From Sulfurovum sp. NBC37-1 (lineage in GTDB: Bacteria; Campylobacterota; Campylobacteria; Campylobacterales; Sulfurovaceae): a stretch of DNA of 64,000 nucleotides. Shown in pieces: positions 17,016 to 25,696 of the stretch. The first letter of the stretch is position 1; each line of letters begins with the position of its first letter. Under the pieces are notes generated by a model. It worked only from the letters and a program-made list of their open reading frames with translations. It had not been told where the DNA came from and made no database searches. The stretch lies in contig NC_009663.1 in assembly GCF_000010345.1 (NCBI RefSeq), forward strand, positions 1,922,001 through 1,986,000, in the 5' to 3' direction. The position numbers and the translations under genes are program-made.

Positions 17016-17651
17016 ATGAAAAAATTCTTACTAATGAGTATCGGATGGATGCTCTTGACCCAACTTGCATTTGCCGGTGACCCCGCAAGTAAAGTATTTC
17101 CGCTCAGTAAAAGCAGGTTTGCCGTGGTCCATAACGGACAGGAGAAGATCGTCGATCTTTCCGGGCAGGACTATATTGTGGTCTCTCTCAGAGAGGAAGG
17201 TGCAGACGGAATCGCCTATGCCATAGATAGAGACGGTGTTGTCTGGTGGGCTGCATCCATATCTTCAGGAGCTAAAGGGCACGAGACACCATCGGGTATC
17301 TTCCCAATTTTCAGAAAAGAGCGTTTCTATATGTCCAAGGCTCATCCGGACCCAAAGGGGATCAACAATATGGACTTTTCACTCTGGTTCACATCTCAGG
17401 GGCACGCGATCCATATGGGGAACGACGACGGTATGTCTCACGGCTGTATTCATGTGGGGAAAAAAGGTGCGGCAACTATGTTCAAATGGGCAAAAAAAGG
17501 AACAAAGGTGGTTGTTACGAGAGAACATTATCTCCCTTTTGTCTATTATGATCTAAGAAAAAGCGGATACAAAGAGTCAAAGGTTAAGAAAGGATACATT
17601 AAACAGTACCTCAAAACAATGAAGCCCGTCAAACCACATATGCCTGAGTAG
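17016..17651 (+). CDS. L,D-transpeptidase family (YkuD-like) periplasmic protein
   Basis: 211 residues: signal peptide MKKFLLMSIGWMLLTQLAFAGD, then a YkuD fold with the catalytic segment HAIHMGNDDGMSHGCIHVG, nucleophile Cys in SHGC. The residue two after Cys is His where many family members have Arg. Such enzymes cross-link or trim peptidoglycan or attach proteins to it. The ATG at 17016 has AGGAG 5 nt upstream and is preferred over the ATG at 17013 and the TTG at 16998. The stop codon lies within a CATATGCC/GGCATATG hairpin (17637-17658). Confidence 0.85.
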   Translation: MKKFLLMSIGWMLLTQLAFAGDPASKVFPLSKSRFAVVHNGQEKIVDLSGQDYIVVSLREEGADGIAYAIDRDGVVWWAASISSGAKGHETPSGIFPIFRKERFYMSKAHPDPKGINNMDFSLWFTSQGHAIHMGNDDGMSHGCIHVGKKGAATMFKWAKKGTKVVVTREHYLPFVYYDLRKSGYKESKVKKGYIKQYLKTMKPVKPHMPE

Positions 17652-17662
17652 GCATATGATTT

Positions 17663-17687
17663 AGAAAAAAGCATACTGCTTTTTTCT
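17663..17687. terminator. Bidirectional terminator between L,D-transpeptidase and pnp
   Basis: AGAAAAAAGCA-TAC-TGCTTTTTTCT: an 11-bp stem whose A and T runs serve as the tracts in either direction. It lies between two convergent genes. Confidence 0.7.
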
Positions 17688-17688
17688 T

Positions 17689-19878
17689 CTAAGCCAGGTA
17701 CTCTGGTGTAGCCAACTCTACCTTTTTCCCCTTCTGTTCCATCACCACCACCGTAATATCATCACCTTCATGGTAACGCTCATTGAGGTTATTGACTCTC
17801 TCTTTGGCGACTTTAGATATGTGAAGCAGGGCATCGAAACCATCCGGCATTTCGACAAAGATGCCGAAATCTACGATCTTCTTGACTTTACCGACATAGG
17901 TCTTTCCTACTTCATATTGCATCTGCTTTCTCACAGGTGCGTTGGCGATCTTCTCGATATGCTCTTTGGCGGCAGCGACCTTCTCTTTGTCATGTCCTGA
18001 AAGTTTCACCCCACCTTTGTCACGGTCAAGGTCGATACTGACTTCGAATTTTTCGATGATATCACGGATCGTTGCACCCGCTTTGCCTATGATATCGGCG
18101 ATCTTCTGGGGGTTGATACTGAAATGCTCGGTACTCGGCAGTGCCTGGCTCGATTCCATTTTCTTCTCTGCCTCTTCCATCAGGTCAAGAATATGGTCTT
18201 TCCCCTGTGCCGCTTTTTCCAGAGCGACTTTGAGTGTGATAAGGTCAATACCGCCCAATTTGATATCCATCTGAAGTGCCGTAATACCGTTTCTTGTGCC
18301 GGCTATTTTGAAATCCATATCACCGTCATGATCTTCAAGTCCCATGATATCGGTCAGTACTGCCACCCTTTCTCCATCTGTCACCAAACCCATGGCGATA
18401 CCGGCAACCAGTTCGACCATATCAACCTCCGCGGCACGCAATGCCAAAGCTCCACCGCAGATGGTCGCCATGGAGGAAGAACCGTTACTCTCCAATACTT
18501 CTGAGACGAGACGGATCGTTCCGTCATAATTGATAGGGATCACCGGTTCAAGAGCTCTTTTGGCCAGATTTCCATGCCCCAGTTCCCTACGGCCAGGCGC
18601 ACCGATGAACTTCGCTTCCCCTACAGAGTACCCAGGAAAATTGTAATGAACCATGAAATTCTCCGACTGGGTATTTTTGTCGGTAATGAGTTCGAACATC
18701 TGTGCATCTTTTTTATCTCCCAGTGTGGCTGTCACCAATGCCTGTGTCTGTCCCCGTGTAAAGAGACATGAACCGTGTACCGAAGGAAGGATATTGGTCT
18801 CGATAGTGATCGGCCTGACCTCATCGAGCCCTCTTCCGTCCGCCCGGATCCCTTTGTCCAATATCATATCACGTACGACCGTAGTTTTGTATCGGTCGAG
18901 CACTTTGGAAACCAGCTCTTTATCTGCCTCTTTCCCTTCCGATTCCAGAGCTTCCATGATCTGTGCACGTACTTTTTTCAATTCAGTAGAACGCTCACTC
19001 TTTGCCATATGTGAGATCGCTTTGGCTACAGCTTCACTGTAGTTTTCTTTTATATATGCATACAGCTCTTCATCCACTTTTTCTTCAGCCAACGAAAGAC
19101 CAAGTGGTGTTCTCATGACAGGTGTGAACTCTTTTTCATAGATGGCACTTGCCTCTTCAATGGCCTTAGCCGCAAATGCAATGGCATCCACCAACGCTTC
19201 ATTGTCCACCTCATTACACTCCTGATGCTCCAGGATCAGCGGAACACCACCCATCATAGGATCGATCATATCCATTTCGATATCGTCGATCTTCTCCGAA
19301 GCGATTGCACGCATCTCGATCATTATGATATCTTGTTCAGAACCTACCACAAGCAAGTCCAGTACACTTTCATCCTGTTGGCTCAGCGTAGGATTGAGTA
19401 CCAGTTCATCTTCTATTTTTCCTACCCTGACCGCTGCGATGCTCCTCTGCACAGAAATATCGGAAACATACAGCGCAGCATTGGCTGCATGAAGTGCTGC
19501 CACCTGCATATCAACCTCACTGTCGCTGCTGACCACCATTACTGAGATTGTCACAGGATAATAAAACCCTTTGGGGAAAAGCGGGCGCAGTGAACGGTCC
19601 ACTATACGCGAGGTCAGTGTTTCGAAATCACCAGGCTTCGTCTCTCTTTTGATGAAACCACCTGGGATTTTCGCTGCCGCATAGGAACGCTCCATATACT
19701 GTACCGTCAGAGGAAGAAAATCTTCCTCTACTGCTTTTTCATCGACCGCGACCGCTGCAATGAGTACTGCTTTTCCCTGTCGGTACATCACTGCACCACT
19801 TGCCTGTTTGGCTATTTTATTAAATTCATATTTTTCGTCAAGATTGTTCAGGTTTATCTCAATTATCTGTTCATTCAT
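17689..19878 (-). CDS. pnp: Polyribonucleotide nucleotidyltransferase (PNPase)
   Basis: 729 residues: two RNase PH-like domains (the second with the SVLPSVHGSCLFTRGQTQAL and GDGERVAVLTDI-type motifs), a KH domain (INPQKIADIIGKAGATIRDI) and a C-terminal S1 domain (VGKTYVGKVKKIVDFGIFVEM). It degrades RNA 3' to 5' using phosphate. The ATG at 19878 has AAGGAAC upstream and is preferred to one at 19905 that overlaps the preceding stop by ATGA without a site. It is the last gene of the purD-lptD-pnp operon, with a terminator right after it. Confidence 0.98.
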   Translation of the reverse strand: MNEQIIEINLNNLDEKYEFNKIAKQASGAVMYRQGKAVLIAAVAVDEKAVEEDFLPLTVQYMERSYAAAKIPGGFIKRETKPGDFETLTSRIVDRSLRPLFPKGFYYPVTISVMVVSSDSEVDMQVAALHAANAALYVSDISVQRSIAAVRVGKIEDELVLNPTLSQQDESVLDLLVVGSEQDIIMIEMRAIASEKIDDIEMDMIDPMMGGVPLILEHQECNEVDNEALVDAIAFAAKAIEEASAIYEKEFTPVMRTPLGLSLAEEKVDEELYAYIKENYSEAVAKAISHMAKSERSTELKKVRAQIMEALESEGKEADKELVSKVLDRYKTTVVRDMILDKGIRADGRGLDEVRPITIETNILPSVHGSCLFTRGQTQALVTATLGDKKDAQMFELITDKNTQSENFMVHYNFPGYSVGEAKFIGAPGRRELGHGNLAKRALEPVIPINYDGTIRLVSEVLESNGSSSMATICGGALALRAAEVDMVELVAGIAMGLVTDGERVAVLTDIMGLEDHDGDMDFKIAGTRNGITALQMDIKLGGIDLITLKVALEKAAQGKDHILDLMEEAEKKMESSQALPSTEHFSINPQKIADIIGKAGATIRDIIEKFEVSIDLDRDKGGVKLSGHDKEKVAAAKEHIEKIANAPVRKQMQYEVGKTYVGKVKKIVDFGIFVEMPDGFDALLHISKVAKERVNNLNERYHEGDDITVVVMEQKGKKVELATPEYLA

Positions 19879-19901
19879 TTTCTCTGTTCCTTTTTCTTTG
19901 T

Positions 19902-20582
19902 TCATACTTTTGGTATATTTTCATCTTGCTCAACGATCTGCATTACATCCTCATATTCGAGTGGACCGAATTCTTTGTAGTAGTATTCTATCGAAATATA
20001 GTCTTGTATCTTATAAGGGCAGAAAACACCGTCACAGACAGAAAGCAGGTTCTGATAGACAGCTACATCCAGGATTGGCGTAGCTATGTAGATATTCTTC
20101 GCTTCTTCCCCGATAACGGATTTGAGTGCCACCATCATCGTAAGTCCCGTCTCTATACATTCATCGGCAAGTACGACATATTTTCCTTTTAACGAAGCAA
20201 GCTCTTTACCTTTTCTGTATTTGTAAATATAGGAGAGCACCTTTTCCTCATACTTTCTCTGCGCCTCGGCATAGACATAATCCTCATTGATGCCAAAAGA
20301 ATCTATCAGTGCTTTATGCATCACCAGGTCTTCTGTTTCCGAGATCATCGCGATAGCCAATTCATGATTGTTCGGTGCCATAATAGGTTCGGTCAGAAGG
20401 ATATCCATCTGGGCATCGACCGCTTTGGCAATCTGGTCGGCAAAATAAACTCCACCTTCACTCACACCGATCACAACGGTCTCATTGTTACGCAGCAGCT
20501 CAAGTGGAAGCGTTTCTATGAGCTTGTCTGCGGCATCTTTTCTATTCTCAAAATAGATCTCAGGGCTTGAACTGTTCTGCAT
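19902..20582 (-). CDS. Phosphoribosyltransferase-fold protein
   Basis: 226 residues with a type I PRTase layout: substrate-hood part, a conserved VIGVSEGGVYFADQIA segment and the PRPP loop in the form VVLADECIETGLTMM. The acidic pair is Asp-Glu and the TG-x-T loop is kept. The substrate is not identifiable; family members include purine salvage enzymes and regulators. The ATG at 20582 with GGAG upstream overlaps the J-domain gene by 23 nt. Its position between a J-domain protein and pnp is probably just operon packing. Confidence 0.75.
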   Translation of the reverse strand: MQNSSSPEIYFENRKDAADKLIETLPLELLRNNETVVIGVSEGGVYFADQIAKAVDAQMDILLTEPIMAPNNHELAIAMISETEDLVMHKALIDSFGINEDYVYAEAQRKYEEKVLSYIYKYRKGKELASLKGKYVVLADECIETGLTMMVALKSVIGEEAKNIYIATPILDVAVYQNLLSVCDGVFCPYKIQDYISIEYYYKEFGPLEYEDVMQIVEQDENIPKV

Positions 20583-20829
20583 GTTGTGCTCCGGGGAATT
20601 GTTTACTGATCTCATTCTCATCAAAAGTATAACGAAACTCTTCTATATACTTCATCAACAATCTGTACGCATAGTTGATCTCCTCCATTTTTCGGGGATC
20701 TCCACCAATGTCTGGATGATGTTTTTTGGCGATATACCGGTACTGCCGTTTGATATCTGCTTTGGTGACCAGTTTGGGAAGATCAAGTACTTCCAAAGCA
20801 TGTTCGATCTCTTCCGTTGGTGATTGCAT
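20560..20829 (-). CDS. Small J-domain protein
   Basis: 89 residues: a J domain (LVTKADIKRQYRYIAKKHHPDIGGD, with the HPD tripeptide) and a short tail, lacking the Gly/Phe, zinc and C-terminal parts of DnaJ. Such proteins recruit DnaK to particular clients. Its stop overlaps the PRTase start and its ATG overlaps the lptD stop, so it is translated within the lptD transcript; a role in outer-membrane protein folding is possible but unproven. Confidence 0.85.
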   Translation of the reverse strand: MQSPTEEIEHALEVLDLPKLVTKADIKRQYRYIAKKHHPDIGGDPRKMEEINYAYRLLMKYIEEFRYTFDENEISKQFPGAQHAEQFKP

Positions 20830-22919
20830 TATTGGAAACTCCCTGACCCGATACTGACGAAAGGTGTAAAATCAAACTGTATATAAAAACTGTTCTCTGT
20901 GGTTGCTTCGCCTTCCGGTCTTGGAGTGATATCCTGTCTCAGTGCGGCACTCACACCCCAACAGTCCTGTTTGTATTGTCCGCCAAAGAGCCATTGTTTA
21001 CTCTCGGAAGTATCTATATTGTAGGTCAATCCGCCATTCAAACGTAGGTGATCGCTCCATCGGTATCCGAAATTGAGATTAATATCGTTGGCCGATACGT
21101 CGATCAGCGTATCGGAAAGCTGCTGCTTGAAGGTATGGCTCAATGAAAAGTTGTAGCTGCTCTCGTTGAGTGAAACACGGGTGGATGATTCCCGTATCTC
21201 ATTGAACTCCCACGCATAGGTAATATCACTGTAGAACTGCCATTTTCCCCAGTTATACTGCATCTCATTGCTAAGATCGGCGTATTTGTATGGTCTGGCT
21301 GCATAATAACGTTGGGAGATCCTCTGGTAAAATTTCAACTTCATATCGTTATCATAAAAATACTGACTGAGCGCAAGGGCATAATATTCCTCTTTTGGCG
21401 TAACGACGAACAGCTCTTTCTGTCTAGGGTCCAAGGTTTCAAAGTCGACCGGCTTTTGGGATTCTGATCCGGGGAGAAGATATTCGATGGACGGCTGTAA
21501 AACATGAACAAAACTGTCATACTTCTTCGTCAGGTCAGAAAATATCTTGGCATTGTGGTAATTACTGTAAAACTGAAAATCATTATAGCTGTAGTTATCA
21601 TTGCCAAAAAACGATTTATTATAATAGAATGTCTCTCCCAGAGAGAGATTGACGAAATCATCCAGAAAAGCGGTTGTGAATTCAAAAGGGACTCTCATTT
21701 CAGCCTGTTTCATGGTCGAACCTTCAATCCGGTCAAAATTTTTCAGCTGAAAATCTACAGAATAGGTCAGGTTGTTCCAGATCAGACTGTCAAGATATTT
21801 GTGCAGCTGAATTGCCGGAAGCTGCTGAATGGTCTTGTCATTGTTCTCAAGTCTGGTATCGATGAAGTATTTTGCATTAAGCCCAAAATAGTAGTCATCG
21901 TTGGCCAGAAAATAATTGAGCCGTGATTCCTGGATTGGAACCTGTCCAAAATCACCAAAACCGCTCTGCTGAAGGTTCAGATATTCCACATCGTTCAGAT
22001 AGATCGCATTGAGATAGAGTTCATCTTTGAATCCGCCGGGCAGGAGACCACTGATCAGTCTGGTCGAATCATATTTGATTTCCGCACCGTAATGTTCACG
22101 CTCTTTGGTATTTTTTCTCTGCTGATAGGCTTCACTGTCCTGGAAATACCCTACCCTCATCTGGCCGGAGGAGTGATCCGTATCCACGAATCGGAACGTA
22201 CCATACATACCGAGACTCCTTTCGGTACGAACCTGGGGATTGAGTTCAAGGTCCATACTGTCCGAGATCGCCCAGTAGATCGGCTGTTCGTAAATGAACC
22301 CTTCACTTTCCCTGTAGCCCACAAAAGGAAAAAGTAGCCCCGATTTACGTTGTCTGTCGGTTGAAAAAGCCATATAGGGGGTATAGAGGATCGGTACATC
22401 TTTAAAATACATTTTGGCATCATAGGCTTTCATATATTTGTCTTCACTGTCATAGACTGCACGGGAAGCGACCATCTTCCACGTAGGGTCCGTCACTTCA
22501 CAACTGGAAAGCACTGTCTGTCCAAAGGTATAGTTTCCCTCTTTTTTGTTCGCTTTCTGGGTAAAGAGCCATACATCGTTCTTACTGATAAAAAAAAGTT
22601 CTTCGAATGTGACCTCTTTTGTATCGGTATGGATCTCAAGATGTGCCATATGCTCTTTAGTCCCCTGATATCCGATCATCTCTATATTGCCATCAAGTAC
22701 CAACAGGTACGTCTCTTTGTTGTAAAGTGCCCTGTCCGACCGTATAACAGACCCCTGATAGTAGACTACTGTGCCATCCGTAGCCATGACAGTTGTTTTG
22801 GTAGAGTTTAAATGCTTTGCGGTGATCTCGATCTTGTTATGAACAGGGTCATTCGATGTTCCTTCTGCCAGGAGTATTGACATCAATGCCAATAGAACAG
22901 AAAGGAGTCTTTTAAGCAT
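20829..22919 (-). CDS. lptD: LPS-assembly protein LptD
   Basis: 696 residues: signal peptide (MLKRLLSVLLALMSILLAEG), an OstA jelly-roll (IEITAKHLNSTKTTVMATDGTVVYYQGSVI) and a long beta-barrel with the signature YFKDVPILYTPYMAFSTDRQRKSGLLFP. It inserts lipopolysaccharide into the outer leaflet with LptE. Only two cysteines are evident, one in SSCEVTD before the barrel and one in KQDCWGV near the C-terminus, so a single interdomain disulfide would replace the two pairs of E. coli LptD. The start overlaps the RDD stop by 8 nt. kdsA for the LPS core lies at 62 kb. Confidence 0.95.
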   Translation of the reverse strand: MLKRLLSVLLALMSILLAEGTSNDPVHNKIEITAKHLNSTKTTVMATDGTVVYYQGSVIRSDRALYNKETYLLVLDGNIEMIGYQGTKEHMAHLEIHTDTKEVTFEELFFISKNDVWLFTQKANKKEGNYTFGQTVLSSCEVTDPTWKMVASRAVYDSEDKYMKAYDAKMYFKDVPILYTPYMAFSTDRQRKSGLLFPFVGYRESEGFIYEQPIYWAISDSMDLELNPQVRTERSLGMYGTFRFVDTDHSSGQMRVGYFQDSEAYQQRKNTKEREHYGAEIKYDSTRLISGLLPGGFKDELYLNAIYLNDVEYLNLQQSGFGDFGQVPIQESRLNYFLANDDYYFGLNAKYFIDTRLENNDKTIQQLPAIQLHKYLDSLIWNNLTYSVDFQLKNFDRIEGSTMKQAEMRVPFEFTTAFLDDFVNLSLGETFYYNKSFFGNDNYSYNDFQFYSNYHNAKIFSDLTKKYDSFVHVLQPSIEYLLPGSESQKPVDFETLDPRQKELFVVTPKEEYYALALSQYFYDNDMKLKFYQRISQRYYAARPYKYADLSNEMQYNWGKWQFYSDITYAWEFNEIRESSTRVSLNESSYNFSLSHTFKQQLSDTLIDVSANDINLNFGYRWSDHLRLNGGLTYNIDTSESKQWLFGGQYKQDCWGVSAALRQDITPRPEGEATTENSFYIQFDFTPFVSIGSGSFQ

Positions 22920-23364
22920 CGATCACCACGATGTTCGAAAGTTTATCGTGCAGGGTCTGGTGCAGCGGGGAAAAAAAAGCGAAAAGAAAGCCGATATAAA
23001 AGATCATTTCGGAGATCAGACGTACCGATGCACGCCAGAGCGCCTGTACCAATGTAGGGGTTTCGCCACTGACCATATCGACAGCTTTGATCTTCATGAC
23101 ATACTTACCCACTGTCATACCACTCTGCCATATCAATACACCATGATAAAGTACTTTGATCGCAAGTACAATGACAATGTTGTCCATAATGAATTGGTTG
23201 ACAAGTACAACAGATTCCTGATTCACCTCAGTGATACCTGACATCAGAGCTGTCAGCTGTGAAGAGAAAATGATCATCAGAAAAAGATTGATCACTATAT
23301 CATCTATCACAAAAGACCAGACACGTTTACTGTTAGCGGCAATAGGCAATGAGATACTGTCCAT
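22912..23364 (-). CDS. RDD-family membrane protein
   Basis: 150 residues with RDD features: a conserved Arg at the start of helix 1 (ANSKRVWSFVIDDIVIN), two or three transmembrane helices and a final helix before SPLHQTLHDKLSNIVVID. The mid segment GMTVGKYVMKIKAVD is diagnostic for the family. The function is poorly known; some members affect ion or envelope homeostasis. The ATG at 23364 lies inside the operon, 8 nt after the purD stop, and overlaps lptD downstream. Confidence 0.85.
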   Translation of the reverse strand: MDSISLPIAANSKRVWSFVIDDIVINLFLMIIFSSQLTALMSGITEVNQESVVLVNQFIMDNIVIVLAIKVLYHGVLIWQSGMTVGKYVMKIKAVDMVSGETPTLVQALWRASVRLISEMIFYIGFLFAFFSPLHQTLHDKLSNIVVIDA

Positions 23365-23372
23365 CTTTACTC

Positions 23373-24641
23373 TTAGAGCGCCTGGTACGCGATATCGGTA
23401 CGGCACTGCTTTCCGGCGAAATGGACCTGGCCTACCAGCATATAGGCACGCTTCTGCGCCTCGGCAATGCTGTCACCCACTCCCACACATACCAGGACCC
23501 GTCCGCCTGTCGCATAAAGCTTCCCATCTTCACCGCGACTCACACCTGCATAAGAGATGTGGGCATTGCCTTCAAGGTCGGGATGATGGATATCATCCAC
23601 GATGATCTCGGCAGGTTCTGAAGATTTGTAAGGGTAGTCCTTGCTTGCCATAACAACACCTACGGCATATTTGTCATAAAATTCGATCTTGGCTGATTTG
23701 AGGTCACCGACAGCCGCTTTGTAAAAGAGTTCACTGGCCGGTGACTTGAGCAATGGCATCAACTCTTCACATTCAGGATCACCGAAACGTACATTGTACT
23801 CAAGAATGATCGGCTCGCCTTTAACCACCATCACACCGATAAAAAGTACACCCGTGAACGGCATCCCCTCTTCTTCCATCCCTTTGAGCGTCGGCTTGAT
23901 GACCCGCTCATCCAGTTTGGCATAGATCTCGTCATTGACCAGCGGTGTCGGTGCATAGGCTCCCATACCGCCGGTATTGGGGCCTTCATCATTGTTCAGC
24001 AGTCTTTTATGGTCCTGTGCCGCAGGCAGTACCACATAATCCTTCCCATCACAGATTGCAAAGACAGAGAGTTCATACCCGTCAAGGAACTCTTCTACCA
24101 CGATGGAAGTTCCCGCTTCGCCGAAAGAGTTCCCCGAAAGCATTTCTCCTGCCGCTTTTTTCGCTTCATCACGGCTTTGTGCGATGATCACCCCTTTACC
24201 GCCACAAAGTCCATCCGCTTTAACTACGATAGGCGCTTCAAGCGTATTAATGAACTTGTATGCTTCTTCAAGCAGGTTCGTTTCAATATATCTTGCCGTA
24301 GGTACATTATGTCTTGCAAGGAAGTTCTTCATGAAGATCTTGGAACCTTCGAGCTGCGCCGCCTTTGCCGTAGGACCGAATATCGTCAGGCCTCTGGCTT
24401 GGAATACATCGACGATCCCCTCGACTAAAGGTGCTTCAGGCCCCACGATCGTCAGATTGACACCGTTGGCTTCCACAAAATCCGCCAGGGCATTGAAATC
24501 GCTGATATCAAGATTCTCACCCAGCTCATTCGTTGCACCGTTGCCAGGGGCAAAATAGATCTTCTCTACATTCTCATCTTTTTGAAGTGCCAGACCGATA
24601 GAGTATTCCCTACCTCCAGAACCTATGATCAATACATTCAT
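23373..24641 (-). CDS. purD: Phosphoribosylamine-glycine ligase (GAR synthetase)
   Basis: 422 residues with the PurD start MNVLIIGSGGREYSIG, an ATP-grasp domain (PIVVKADGLCGGKGVIIA) and the C-terminal signature EYNVRFGDPECEELMPLL. It makes GAR in purine synthesis. The ATG at 24641 has CGGAGAA upstream; the frame happens to stay open a further 100 codons into the structured spacer, but that extension has no homology to PurD. It is the first gene of the operon purD, RDD, lptD, J domain, PRTase, pnp. Confidence 0.97.
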   Translation of the reverse strand: MNVLIIGSGGREYSIGLALQKDENVEKIYFAPGNGATNELGENLDISDFNALADFVEANGVNLTIVGPEAPLVEGIVDVFQARGLTIFGPTAKAAQLEGSKIFMKNFLARHNVPTARYIETNLLEEAYKFINTLEAPIVVKADGLCGGKGVIIAQSRDEAKKAAGEMLSGNSFGEAGTSIVVEEFLDGYELSVFAICDGKDYVVLPAAQDHKRLLNNDEGPNTGGMGAYAPTPLVNDEIYAKLDERVIKPTLKGMEEEGMPFTGVLFIGVMVVKGEPIILEYNVRFGDPECEELMPLLKSPASELFYKAAVGDLKSAKIEFYDKYAVGVVMASKDYPYKSSEPAEIIVDDIHHPDLEGNAHISYAGVSRGEDGKLYATGGRVLVCVGVGDSIAEAQKRAYMLVGQVHFAGKQCRTDIAYQAL

Positions 24642-24690
24642 GATTTTCTCCGAAAATTTAAAAGTTACAGTATATTCAAGCAAGGGTTTT

Positions 24691-25006
24691 TTTAGTAGTG
24701 ATGATAATTGTGCGTAGAGGATTTTCAAAAAGGTTTGAAGGCGAACTCCCCGTTCGTCGATAACCTTTTTGGAAGTCCTATGCGTGCAAGAATCATCGCT
24801 AATAAAGGGCCCGAGTGGCCGTTCTGTTAAAGTCGGCCCTAAAAAAGCCAACGATGCAGGAGAGAGCGGGCCTTTAGGAGGCAATTTCTCACGGGTTACC
24901 CCGTTCGAACGAAAATGTCTACACACCGGCCCGACTACATGTCCCACTAAGAATAATGTTGGACCCCATATACAGTCATCGAACCACTCAGGTTAAATAG
25001 ATTATA
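24691..25006 (+). ncRNA. Candidate structured non-coding RNA, unknown class
   Basis: About 315 nt between purD and hemD with no supportable gene but strong structure. On the plus strand, 24691-24806 folds into a hairpin of roughly 40 pairs; six arm differences are all G-U on the plus strand and would all be A-C mismatches on the minus strand, which argues for plus-strand RNA. AGGGCC/GGCCCT (24806-24840), CGGG/CCCG and CGTTCGAACG hairpins follow. Against this, the minus strand has a TATAAT at 25006-25001. It is not recognisable as tmRNA, RNase P RNA, SRP RNA or 5S. The family is unknown. Confidence 0.55.
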
Positions 25007-25054
25007 CCCTATTTGCTGTTAGAAGTGAATGATTTTTTGTCAAAAACCCTTTTT

Positions 25055-25696
25055 TTAAAGTGATTTCGCTTTTTCAATACAGGAGGAGATCAGAGGTTCC
25101 TCCGCCACGACATAATTGGCATCCTCGGGCAGGTGTACTTTTGTCGCCCTCCCTATGACCACGGCAGTATAACTTTCATCCCAGTCAAAGTTTTTCATAA
25201 AACAGTGGATTGTAGAGGGAGAAGTAAAAATAATAATGGCATTTTGCACAGGTTTTTCTTTGGATGAGTAAGAGATACATCCCGTCTCATAAATGATCTG
25301 CTCCTGCAGATCGATCCCCGCTTTTTTCAGAAACGCTTTGGAATCAAAAGAAACTTCCCTGGGACGAAGGTAAAGGATCTTTCTTTGGGAAAAATGTCTG
25401 ATAATATCCTGGCTGAGTGTTTCTCCGTAATAGGAATCCGGATGATATATCACCTCTCCTCCAAGGGCTTCAATCTGTTTCTTTGTTGCCGCACCAATGG
25501 CGATACAGGGGTAATTTTTCCACTTTTTATCGACATTGTCAGCCGTAACAACCGCCTGTTTGGAAGTGAACATCAGTGTATCGCAACTGTCAAAATCTAT
25601 ACTGTCCGCTACCGTAGAAAACTGGATCATCGGCAGAGAAATGGTATCTGTTCTGGGTGTCGGGGACAGAAGATAGATTTCTTTTTGCGCAGACAT
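25055..25696 (-). CDS. hemD: Uroporphyrinogen-III synthase
   Basis: 213 residues with the weakly conserved HemD pattern: TLMFTSKQAVVTADN in the first domain, PCIAIGAATKKQIEALG, then ILYLRPREVS and IIIFTSPSTIHCFMKNF in the second, and AVVIGRATK. It closes hydroxymethylbilane to uroporphyrinogen III for haem. The ATG at 25696 overlaps the stop of the cation efflux gene by one base (TGATG), so the two are translationally coupled. Confidence 0.88.
   Translation of the reverse strand: MSAQKEIYLLSPTPRTDTISLPMIQFSTVADSIDFDSCDTLMFTSKQAVVTADNVDKKWKNYPCIAIGAATKKQIEALGGEVIYHPDSYYGETLSQDIIRHFSQRKILYLRPREVSFDSKAFLKKAGIDLQEQIIYETGCISYSSKEKPVQNAIIIFTSPSTIHCFMKNFDWDESYTAVVIGRATKVHLPEDANYVVAEEPLISSCIEKAKSL

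Noticed and set aside
24642-24947. Upstream extension of purD by about 100 codons
   Set aside because: PurD starts at MNVLIIGSGGRE with a good ribosome site; the extension lies in the structured spacer and matches no PurD.
24769-24996. 75-codon ORF in the purD-hemD spacer
   Set aside because: No ribosome site and it follows the RNA hairpins; looks like an accidental open frame in a stop-poor structured RNA.
24691-25006. tmRNA, RNase P RNA or SRP RNA in the purD-hemD spacer
   Set aside because: No TTCGA-type T arm with CCA end or tag peptide, no GAGGAAAGTCC core, no GGAAGCAGCC SRP loop.
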